A program made the position numbers and the translations under genes. From Gnetum montanum (Eukaryota > Streptophyta > Gnetopsida > Gnetales > Gnetaceae), in NCBI GenBank assembly GCA_015680685.1, contig MNCI01007937.1, forward strand, positions 1,536,682-1,600,681: 64,000 bases of DNA, read 5' to 3'. This document shows positions 48,195 through 57,899 of this stretch, one piece after another. The notes beneath the pieces were generated by a model. The model was not told the DNA's origin, made no database searches, and saw only the letters and a list, made by a program, of their open reading frames with translations. The first letter of the stretch is position 1. Every line of letters begins with the position of its first letter.

Positions 48195-51048
48195 GGTCCC
48201 AGGTGGTGGTGGTTCCTAAGGCTCCGATGGACCTTTACTGGCTTCACGCATGGGTGATGGTTGAGGTGGCTATGGCTATTCGGCTGCTGCTATAACTTTA
48301 GGTAGAAGGTAAAAAGCATCTGGTAGTGCTTTCATTTTCTCCTCCTTACTTCTGGGATTATGCATCGTCCATGTAGCTTTGCCAATGTGGGTTGGAACAC
48401 ACACATCCCATGGATACTAAATTACTGGAAATAGCTCCTCTGCATTTGACAAACTAGGCAGCTAACTGTTAGCATTCAATGTCAAACACCTTGACTGTGT
48501 CCTTCAGCTCCATTTTTTTATTTATACATTTTTCTAGGTTCTCAGCAATTGATCATTGATCTTTGAACCATGCTATGAGAACTTCAAGTTCAGCATTTGC
48601 AATCTCAAGCTTCTGCTTGGTGTCTTTGTGGTGCTTGAACTCTTCCTCATATAACATATATGAGCTAGCCACTTACTTCTCTAACTCTGACCATGGCCAT
48701 TCAGCAATCACCATTGCTAAGTTTGCATATCAGAGATTGGTCAACTCCATATATTTTGTCATTTCTTCAGTTTGCAACTCCTTTAAGTGGATCACTGCTT
48801 GGTTATAAGCATCAATCCCATCAACGATGGGTTGCCACATTTCTCTTCCTTGTAGGAGTTGCTAGAGGGCTTCATTCATTTTTGCCTTCACCATCTGGAT
48901 GTGTTTCTCATTAACTTTTTTTTGTAGGAAAACTTGGTCCTTATAATGATCCTTCACTTTTTTGAACTTGAAGGCCTCATTCTTTTAAGTGAAAATCTTG
49001 ATGGTAGAGTTTTGGCACAAGGCACACACTTCATCTATTGATAGATTTTGATTTTTCCCAACCAATTTCCTTAATTTAGTGTTCACCCTAGCAAGTTGCT
49101 CCTATTGTTGATGAATAAATTCTTGCATCTGGTCCTTCTGAGCATTAACATTTCGCAGGTGATAATTCTATGCAGTTAGGGTCTTGTTCTCCTAGTGCAT
49201 CTATGCTAAGTCCTTCTAAATTAAATATGCTTTTACTTCAACTACGGACTAGTTGAAGATGGCCATAACTACCTCCTTCTTAGCCTTCTGGAATCATTCT
49301 TGAAGTTTTTTGAAAGCTTCATCTCTTGTTATTGCTAGGCTAAGGATTGTAGGGTCCACAAGTCACGCATGAAGTTTGGCAACCTCCACAGCCAAGCATT
49401 GATTTCATTCTTGAGCCATTTCGAGTTGCCCCTCCATAATAATGCATTTTTCCCTTACATTTAGTAGCTCCAACTAGGTTGCAGTGGTGTCTTTCGGAAA
49501 ATCAAAAATTCCTAGAGTCAATTACCTGTTTCCCACGATTTGTTCTAGCAATTCTTCATGCTAAGTTGTGTTTAGCTTTCCATTGATCATGCCTATGGAT
49601 GTTTTCATGTCTTGAAGTGCAGATACATCTGGTACAAATGTCATAGGTGCATTCAATACTTTAGCAACACAATCAACAACAACTTTAGTCACTATTTCTT
49701 GCCATTGGTGCTGCATCACGAAGATAATTACCCCTTCGCCTTCCTTCAAATGCATTAAGAAAGTGGTGGCATTTTCAAATATTTTTAGGAATAGATGGTG
49801 TTGTGATAAGGACACTATTACCTCCCAAGCATTAGGATCCAACCTCAGGGATAGCTACATTCATTGGGAAGAGAAGATTGGACCACCCCTCTCCATCTAG
49901 CTAACTATTCAAGCCACCTCATTAAGGTGACTCATTACCGGTCGATACACAAATGGATCTGCCCAACTCATTCCTGCATGTTGCTCTTGTTCACTGAAGA
50001 ACTACTCTTGAATTTTACATAGATTCTTAATGGCTACATGGGCTTCTAACATTGTTTCCTAAGTGGGTGGTGGCGATTGCTACTCCTCTTCTTAGGTCAT
50101 CACTAGCATTTTGTCTTTCATGATTTTGGACCATGAGGCCAAAGGAGCATGCTTAATGGTATCATTGGAGTAGCGAACAATGCCTACCCTTTTATTGAGT
50201 TTCCAGATGAGGCACAGAAAGGGTAGGGTTTTCCTTCCACGCTCATTTTTCTTTAACCACTTTTTGATCTCTAAGTAGATCACTTATGGAAGGTTCATGA
50301 GAAATTTTCCACTTAGAGCAGCACATGCTCTAGCAAAGAAGGCAGTCACCTTGCTTGACCTTATTGTTGGGATAAGGTGATAGGCTACAATTTTGAAATA
50401 AATTCACTTCGCCAGTATGAGTGTATCATACTTCTTATGGTCCATCCCATAGCATTGTTGGGTTCGCTCCCTCTTGGCATCAATATCATCTTTCATGGAT
50501 AGTTCTGCCAACTATGTCCCAGTGTCAGGCAACCCAAGTGCCTATGCGAGAGCTTTTGCCAAATAGGACACTTGAATGTCCTTGATTTTGACAACAAACC
50601 TTGGCTTTTTATTACTCTAGAAGAGATATGTCTCTCCCATGCACCATTACCCACTGGATGTGATTATTGGCCACATGGGAGAGGTTTGCAATTAAGTCTT
50701 AACATCCATTGGAGCTTTCTCAAGGAATGGTCCAAAGTCAATCTCTTGAAGAATTGATCATTAGGTCTCTCAGGACTTGATGATGTCTATGCAGGCTTGA
50801 GTTAAAGTGACCTCAAGCATTGGTGTAGGTCTAGGCACTTCTCCTTGCTGTGATTATTCAGTTGGCATTTCTTCTTCTAGAATTTGTCAGATAGATTCCA
50901 CTTCAGGCTCCTCATGAAGAGGTCCCATTACAAGGGTTGCCTTCAACAGTTCTTGGACTTGTTCTTGTGGGTCCCTTCCAGCTTTGGGCTTCTTCTCCCA
51001 TGGTTAAGTACGTTCTCCTTCCTAGGGGCACTTTTGTTTTAGTGCCAT
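48195..51048 (-). pseudogene. Element F accessory ORF (full length, stops only in part)
   Basis: ATG at 51048 follows GTGATTACAG; about 950 codons to near 48195. After a Gln/Glu/Pro-rich leader come MWPIITSSG, CMGETYLF and IQVSYLAKALA. Then IYFKIVAYHLIPTIRSSKVT, RACAALSGKFLMNLP and GRKTLPFLCLIWKLNKRVGI (50400-50160). The middle has WEVIVSLSQHHLFLKIFENA and TKVVVDCVAKVLNAPMTFVP (49842-49640). The last third is coiled coil: KLRKLVGKNQNLS, AKMNEALQQLLQGREMWQPI and HKDTKQKLEIANAELEVLIA. The best guide to the intact protein in this family. No signal peptide or membrane segment seen, so it does not look like an envelope. Function unknown. Confidence 0.8.
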
Positions 51049-51348
51049 CTGTAATCACAATAAGACCATGGGTTAGCAATCATTGTGTAACTTAAAGAAA
51101 TTAGGATACCTTTATCTCTTCACGATAGTTACACTTTGGCTAAGTTGTGATTATGGCTAATTTAATTACTCCAATTATTATTTTATTCATGTGTTATCAT
51201 TAATAAATCATCCTGGAGGTTGTTGGAAGGATTACGTTATGTTGTTAAAGTTATTAACCCTTTAGGGAAGTTAGAAAAATTTCTAAAAATTTTCATCAAT
51301 TTTTCATCAAAACCTTAAGGTTTGTGGCCCCCACGATAAAGATCTTAC
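51049..51348 (-). other. Candidate 5' UTR intron before the F accessory ORF
   Basis: In transcript sense a strong donor AGAG|GTAAGA at 51348 and acceptor TGATTACAG ending at 51049, 300 nt. The interior has CGTGGGGGCC (complement of about 51326-51335). Confidence 0.5.
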
Positions 51349-51495
51349 CTCTAGTAAGTGCAGGGTCAAAAAACAGAGTGAGTCAAATAAAGAATTAGGA
51401 GGTTATGAGCTCTAGAAGGTTTTGGGCTCTAAAAAATTACAAAAAATCACTACGTGTTATGAGCAAATGATGAAAAATTGCAAAGTGTTCAGTGG

Positions 51496-51565
51496 TATAT
51501 ATAGGGCTTTTATGTTGCGTCAGTTGCGTCAACAAGGCCTCATCAACGCAGTTGTTGACCACTAT
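51496..51565 (-). promoter_or_regulatory. Internal promoter-like cluster of element F
   Basis: In transcript sense CTGCGTTGATGAGGCCTTGT and TTGACGCAACTGACGCAAC precede TATATATA (51496-51503). The LTR3 U3 begins with near-identical CTGCGTCAACGAGGCCTCGT. Confidence 0.55.
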
Positions 51566-51743
51566 TGACATCAGTCAAACTTGCAAAATACAAGGATTTT
51601 CTAAGTGAAATTGGTATCAAATGAAAGCTTAAAAGGCCAAGAATAGTATGAAAACATGAGAAGAGGGCATTGAAGCTCATAAATTTGCAAAAATGGAAAA
51701 AATTTAATTCTAAAGATGAATGAAGTAAAAGGTAAACGAGGAT

Positions 51744-52578
51744 TAATGAGCAGTGAGGTACCCCTATGCCCAACCATACAAATCACTAAGGCGTTACATG
51801 TAATCCAATCAAATTCCATGGACCTATAGTTATCTAATGCACTAGCTCTTTTAGGAAGTGAAATGGGCATTGAGAATGTTCGTTGTCTTCACAATTACAC
51901 TTATGAGATTCAAGGGTATGGCTTAAGTGTAATTAAGGTATATGATTTTTCTTATTTTATATTTTATGAGTTTGATCATCTACAACAAGAATGAAAGGTG
52001 AATTAATTTAAAATCTAATTCGTTTACTGCCTATCTAGCCTAACACAAGTAACCATCCCACTTTCCTAAACACATCCTAAACACATATAGCACTGCTGAG
52101 CTACCAAACGTTAAGCATTGCTGGGTTATCAAGTACTATATGAACGCTCGAAGTGGTCATGCTCGTGTTCATTAATTGCTGGAAATAAATTGCTTAACTC
52201 AAATGCATGAAAATAAAGAGCATGAAAGTAAAATGCATTAAAGAAAATATTAAGCTATTCTCAATGCTTCAAGGATTGTCAAAAGAGTTTGTTTTATTCT
52301 CGTCACATAGCTGTGCTTAGGTACATCAATTCTCAAACAAAGAACCATACATACTTAAACTCCTTTTGCGAGCACTTAGAAAATATTCTAACTCTAAGGA
52401 AAAGAAACAGCAAGAGCTTCACTACTGTAACTAAGAAAGAATAAAAATTGACTAAAACTTACTTCAAAACGAGAGCCCAGGGATAGTATTTATAGCCTTA
52501 GGGTATACACCCTGACATTGGACATCTGACATCGAATCCTATAGGAAATCACAATCAACATCAAATGGTGATTCATCA
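51744..52578 (-). repeat. 3' LTR of element G
   Basis: Pairs with 55667-56516. TATAAAT in transcript sense at 52488-52494. U3 has GATGTC/GACATC-type words (52510-52570) in place of GATATC or GTCGAC. Confidence 0.9.
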
Positions 52579-53279
52579 TACCTCCATGACTAAATGAAAA
52601 CTCATCCTCAAGTAAAGAAGAGGAGGAACAAGTTCTTTACAACACACATTGGATAGGTATGGGATTATTGACTCTCACACAAATTGACTCAGATGAAATA
52701 GACATACAAACTTTGAATGCCTAATTGTATGGAATTACAATTTTTACAAAATTGGGTGTACATGAGAAGAGAAGTGAATACCCTAGAGAATATTGACATC
52801 CAACACCTCTTGGTAGCAGAAGAATGAGAGCGAGAGAAAAGGTCCAACAATCATGAATGGTCCTCATTGCGTGGTCCTGCTGTATCATCCTTAGTGAAGA
52901 TAGTCTCACTTCTAATCCATGCTTTCCACTGCAATCACAACAAAATCATGAATTAGTATGCAATGTGTAACACATAATGGTTAAGTGCCTTGTCTCATTG
53001 ATGGTTACACTTGGCTAAGTTGTGATTGTGGTTGATTGGTTCCTTGAGTAGTGTTAGCGAGAAGGCTAACAAATAGGGTTAATTAAATTAAATCTGAAAG
53101 AGTTCAATACAAGGAAATATTAGAAGAGGGTATAAGAATTCACAACAATGAAAAGAAGAATTCACTAAAAAATGTTGTGAAGATGTGTACAATTGAATGT
53201 CATTGATGGGGTAAACAAAAGAGAATTTGATTGTAAGAGTGTCTAAGGATAAAAAACTTAACTAATCCAACCAAAAGAT

Positions 53280-53330
53280 ATGCAAGTGAGTACTCCCCAA
53301 AGTAGGCACAAGCCTTTTATGCCCTTGCAT
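53280..53330 (-). other. Conserved hairpin element, copy in G
   Basis: In transcript sense outer stem ATGCAAG / CTTGCAT and inner hairpin AGGC-TTGT-GCCT; loop differs from D and F while the stem is kept. Confidence 0.65.
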
Positions 53331-53737
53331 AACTTCAAACCAAAGAGTCCGTGGGCTCCGTGGATGATTAATGGTTATAGAAGGTTAAGTACAAGATCTT
53401 GAAAAAAATTAACTAATAATGCCGACACATCAAACCAAGACATCAAATTAAGAACATGAAACAGGCAGTGAGGTGAGACATAGAAAGCATAGATGGATGA
53501 GAGAGTGTGAAATGGAGTTCCTAATTAAGGTCACATGAAGTCCCTTATGGATTTTGTGGTTAAATGACTTGATAGAATCCATCCTTAGTCCAGACCAAAA
53601 CCAACCACGTTCAGTGACTTTGCATTGACATTCTAAGACTAATCCAACCCTTGAGACACAAGAGTGCTCCCACAGAATAACTATTGTTCCAAATTAAAGA
53701 AAAAATAGGAAGTGGGGAAGGGTCTGCTTGTAGCCCA

Positions 53738-54003
53738 TTTATTCTATCTAAGGGGTGTGCTCTGAATTCCCATTATTTTTTTTTCAATGGGAACCACACC
53801 AGGCAAAGACACATGCATTTATTTTGTCCATGGGGTGTGCTTTGAATCCTCATCTTTTCTCTTTTTTTTTTCTTTTCTTGAAGAGAACCACACCATGCAA
53901 GGACGTATGCATTTATTTTGTCCAAGGGGTATGCTTTGAATTCTCATCATTTTTTTTTTTTGTTTTTCTGTTTTTTTATGAGAACCACACCATGTAAGGA
54001 CTT
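53738..54003. repeat. Three-unit minisatellite (80-94 bp units)
   Basis: Units start at 53738, 53818 and 53912, each TTTATT..TCYAWGGGGTGTGCT, a poly-T stretch, GGGAACCACACCATGCAA and a short end. The single-unit form is in D (about 36347-36440) and the two-unit form in F (57098-57264). Confidence 0.85.
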
Positions 54004-54679
54004 ATTCAAGTTCTTTTTATTGGATGACATGGAACGGTAAGAAATTCATGAAAACACACATGCACCTAGGCAAATAGAAAAGCACAAAGAATACCAAATC
54101 CCCTTGAAGCCACACCTTGTTCAAACCTTTGAATCCTTCCCAATCCCAGAAACTATGAAAGTCACAAATTTATTAAAATTTTATTAATGAAAAGGGACTG
54201 CACATTTCCAAAATAAGGAAAACCATAGAGTTTCTGGACGGGTGGATGCTATGGACTCACTCCCTATTACATGAAAAGAAACCGTGTCCTAATTATCCGT
54301 AATGAAACTTAAAGCCTGAAACCAGACACCAATAATCAAATAACAAACAAAAAAATACATACCACCATCAAGTAACACATTACCATTGTACCTAACACTT
54401 ATTAACAAAAAGTTAGAAAATCACACCAAATAAAAGAAAATCTAAAATGTTCAAGAAATATCAAATGTACTAACAATGGTGCAAAAAAAATTAAAAATGA
54501 TTAACAACATAAAAACAAAAAGATGTAAAATAAAGAATGTGTAAAATAAAAAACATGTAAAATAAAAAAGTTTGAAAAATTGAGGAGCTGCTTAAATGAC
54601 TAGCATGAATGGCCATCTCCCCCACAACTAAGTTGAAATGAGAAGATCTAAAATATGGAGCGTGGTTGTTCATCTGATG

Positions 54680-55594
54680 AGGTGCTTGTTATGTTAGCTG
54701 GTGTATGCTCATGGAAAGGTTTAATTTGTTGAATGTTGACTAGCTATTTTTTATTTAGGCTCTTAGGTTTATAAATCATCATGGCCCTAGAAGAAAAAGT
54801 CTCATAAATGATGTAAGGTACTTCCCACAATGTTTGAAACTTAGTTTGTTGAGGTACATGTGTGGGGTTCAAGTAAATAACCTTATCTCCCATTTGAAAT
54901 TTGACTTTTCTAATTTTTAGGTCATGATGCTTTTTGTTATAGGCCTTGTGCAACTCATTAGATAATAAGGCTACTAATTGATTTTTGTCTAGTAGGTTGA
55001 GATTCATTGATCATTCTTTTTGGGCTAGACTCAAGTCAAGGTCAAGGTCATAAGCTATTGAAAGTGTATGGAGTTGAAATTGAATAGGAAGTCTTGGTAG
55101 TTTGTCATACACAAGATGATAAGGAGAGTAGCCTATAGGAAGTTTCCAAGTTGAGCAATAGGCCCAAAGGGCATCATTCAATTTTTTGCTCCAGTCCTTC
55201 CTATACTTGCTAACAATTCTTATTAGTATCCTTATGATTTCCCTATTGGTAACCTCATCTTGACCATTAGCTTAGGGATGGTAGGGTGTTGTGAGTTTAT
55301 GTTCAACCCTCAAGCCTTGCCTGGGCTTTCAAAAAATAGTACTTGTAAAATGAGTTCCATTATCAGAAATTATGCACGTGGCACACCAAACCTATTTGCA
55401 ACATTTTGTTGTACAAACTGAGTAGCAATACAGGATGTACAATCGATGACGGTTGTTGCTTTTACCCATTTCATGTAATAGTCAACAATGACTATGATGT
55501 ACGTTTTTCCATTTGACATAGGCATGATGGGACCCATGAAATCAATGCCCCAGATGTCGAATGGTTCTAGTGGTTGAATCCATTGTTCATTCTA
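54680..55594 (-). pseudogene. Element G integrase, core and C-terminal part
   Basis: Starts within the integrase at about 55594: [20 protein letters not shown] (broken), then [15 protein letters not shown]. The best open stretch (55007-54744) reads LLDKNQLVALLSNELHKAYN, LKIRKVKFQMGDKVIYLN and TLWEVPYIIYETFSSRAMMI, the C-terminal GPY/F-like domain. The zinc-binding region and first catalytic Asp context are lost at the deletion next to the leader. Confidence 0.8.
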
Positions 55595-55647
55595 ACGATT
55601 TAAATACTTTCACTAAGTTCTAAATAGTGCACAAAACAACAAAAAGG

Positions 55648-55665
55648 TCCTCAAAAATGATGCCA
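55648..55665 (-). other. Primer-binding site (degenerate), element G
   Basis: TGGCATCATTTTTGAGGA in transcript sense, 11 of 18 positions of the tRNA-Asp complement; position next to the 5' LTR supports it. Confidence 0.5.
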
Positions 55666-55666
55666 A

Positions 55667-56516
55667 TGATGAGCGGCAAGGTGCCCCTCGCCCAACCATA
55701 CGAATCACTAAGGCGTTACACGTGATCTGATCAAATTTCAAGGACCTATAGTTGTCTAATGCACTAGCTCTTCTGGGAAGTGAAATGGGCACTGAGAACA
55801 TTCATTGTCTTCCTAATTACACTTATGAGATTCAAGGGTATGGTTTAAGTGTAATTGAGATATATGATTTTTCTTATTTTATGTTTTATGAGTTTGATCG
55901 CCTACAATAAGAATGAAAGGTGAATTAATTTAAAATCTAATTTGTTTACTACCTATCTAGCCTAACATAAGTAATTGTCCTACTTTCCTAAACACATCTT
56001 GAACACATATAGCACTACTAGGTTATCAAACATTAAGCGTTGCTAGGTTACCAAGTACTATATGAATGCTCGATGTGGTCATGATTGTGTTCATTAACTG
56101 CTAGAAATAAATTGCTTAACTCAAATGCATGAAAATAAAGAGCATGAAAGTAAAATGCATTAAAGAAAATATTAATCTATTCTCAATGCTGCAAGGATTG
56201 TCAAAAGAGTTCATTTTATTCCTGTTACATAGCTATGGTCAGGTACATTAGTGCTCAAACAAAGAACCGTACATACTTAGACAGCTTCTATGGGGACTCA
56301 TAAAATATTCTAACTCTGAGGAAAAGAAACGACAAGAGCTTTGCTACTCTAACTAAGAAAGAACAAAAACTAACTAAAACTTACTTCAAAATGGAAGCCT
56401 AGGTGCAGTATTTATAGCCTTGGGGTATACACCCCAACATCGAACATCTAATGTCGGATCCAGGCCCTAACGTCAGATACACGACATTGCGATTGACATC
56501 AAATGGTGCTTCATTA
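55667..56516 (-). repeat. 5' LTR of element G
   Basis: TGATGAGCGGC start on the plus strand, ends GGTGCTTCATTA. TATAAAT in transcript sense at 56410-56416; GACGTT/GACATC-type words at 56430-56500. Confidence 0.9.
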
Positions 56517-56614
56517 AGCACTAAGTGAAATACTCAATACTCAATGAAATATGTGAAAGATAGGATTGTGGCAAAGTCAAAGGTAAGTAACCTTAACTAA
56601 CTAGGCCAAGAGCT

Positions 56615-56665
56615 ATGCAAGTGGGTCCTTCCCATAGTAGGCTCATGCCCTTTTTGCCCTTGCAT
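56615..56665 (-). other. Conserved hairpin element, copy in F
   Basis: In transcript sense ATGCAAG / CTTGCAT outer stem and GGGC-ATGA-GCCT inner hairpin, as in D. Confidence 0.7.
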
Positions 56666-57097
56666 AACCTTACCTGAAGCATCCATGAGGCCCATAGTTA
56701 ATTAATGGTCATGAAAAGTTAAGGACCAACCAACAAGAATCTACTCAAGAATTTCAACACATCAGACCAAGACATAGAGCATAACATAGAACATAGCAGT
56801 GAGGTGAGTTATGACAGCATCGATGAAAATTAGAGAAGGTGGAATGAATTTCCAAATTGAGGCCATCAGAAGTCCCTTATGGAAGTTGTGTTTAAAATGA
56901 CTTGAGAAGTTCCATCCTCAGTCTAGACCAAAACCACTCACTTTCAGTGATTTTGCATTGTCACCCTAAGACTAATCCATCCACTCAAGATACAAGAGTG
57001 CTTCCACAAGCCAACCATCATTCCACAGAGAAATAGAAAGTGACCTTCAGGCATAGGTGCATATCGTTCGAGTTCCATAACCAGTGCTTGTAGGCCT

Positions 57098-57264
57098 TTT
57101 ATTTGTCCAAGGGATGTACTTTGAATTCTAATTTTTTATTTTTTTTCTGAAATGGAAACCACACCATGCAAGGACTTATTCGCATCTAAGGGCTATGCTT
57201 TGAATTCCCATTCCCCCCCTCCCCTTTTTTGGATGGGAACCATACCATGCAAAAACGTATTTGA
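57098..57264. repeat. Two-unit minisatellite in the F spacer
   Basis: Two diverged units of the repeat found once in D and three times in G; the second carries a C-rich run (57211-57224) in place of poly-T. Confidence 0.75.
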
Positions 57265-57899
57265 CTTCCTATTAGTGGATGGTATGGAACAGTAAGAAGT
57301 CCATGAAGAACACTCAAGCACTCAAGCAAGTAGAAGAGTACAAAAATTATTGAATCCCCTTGAAGTCACACCCTTTACAAACCTTTGAATCCTTCCTAAT
57401 TCCAAAACTACCAAGGTCACTGATTGATTAAAAGTTTCTTTAATGGAAGGGATCTCAAATTCCTAGAATAAGGAAAACCATAGAGTTCACTGGATGGGTG
57501 AATGACGTGGACTGACTGCCTGTTCCATGAAAAATAAACCATGTCAAAGTCATCAGACATTAGAATTCAAAAATAGAAACCAGACATCGACAATCACAAC
57601 ATTAAGCACAAACCATCATCAGTAAACAACAATAGCAGCACTTTGTCCTATGATAATAAAGCAATTTTATTAGCAAAAATTAGAAAATATCACATTTTGA
57701 ACAAAATAAAACAAAGTAAAATATATAAAAAAATGTAAAAGTCAAAAAAGGTTCAAAGGTACTAACGATGATGAGAAACTAAAAAAATTTGAAAATCCAA
57801 AAATTTGTAAAATAAATAATTTGTAAAATAAAAAACATGGAAAGAAAAGTAGAAAAACTAAGAAGCCATATTGATGGTTAGCATAAACGACCATCTCCC

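Larger units (their letters stand above)
52579..54610 (-). other. Noncoding 3' interior of element G
   Basis: Contains the acceptor-like TTGTGATTGCAG (ending 52929), but the ATG just downstream opens a frame that stops at once, so no accessory protein remains. Hairpin at 53280-53330, minisatellite at 53738-54003, A-rich run at 54480-54575 and a purine motif complementary to 54615-54630. The plus-strand frame 53755-53997 lies in the minisatellite and is not coding. Confidence 0.65.
51744..56516 (-). mobile_element. Element G: short LTR element with integrase remnant
   Basis: LTRs 51744-52578 and 55667-56516 (related to, but distinct from, the A/D/F LTR), a weak tRNA-Asp PBS (55648-55665) and a 3.1-kb interior. 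Gag, protease, RT and RNase H are missing; the interior starts in integrase at about 55594 and ends in a spacer without a usable accessory ORF. The flanks of G (to 51743, from 56517) align to continuous sequence in D near 35720-35790, showing that G interrupts the F spacer. Left flank AGGAT and right flank AGCAC do not give a clean duplication. Confidence 0.85.
56517..57880 (-). other. Noncoding spacer of element F
   Basis: Continues the F spacer from 51743. Hairpin 56615-56665, 'caggcataggtgcatatc' block near 57050-57067 (shared with B, C, D), two-unit minisatellite 57098-57264, A-rich run 57720-57860 and the CCCCCACGACTAAGTT purine-tract complement at 57896-57911. Confidence 0.65.

Noticed and set aside
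53755-53997. 80-codon plus-strand frame with internal repeats
   Set aside because: It runs antisense through the three-unit minisatellite of G; repeats come from the DNA repeat.
51739-56521. Clean target duplication for G
   Set aside because: Flanks AGGAT and AGCAC do not match; nesting is supported instead by alignment of the flanks to D.
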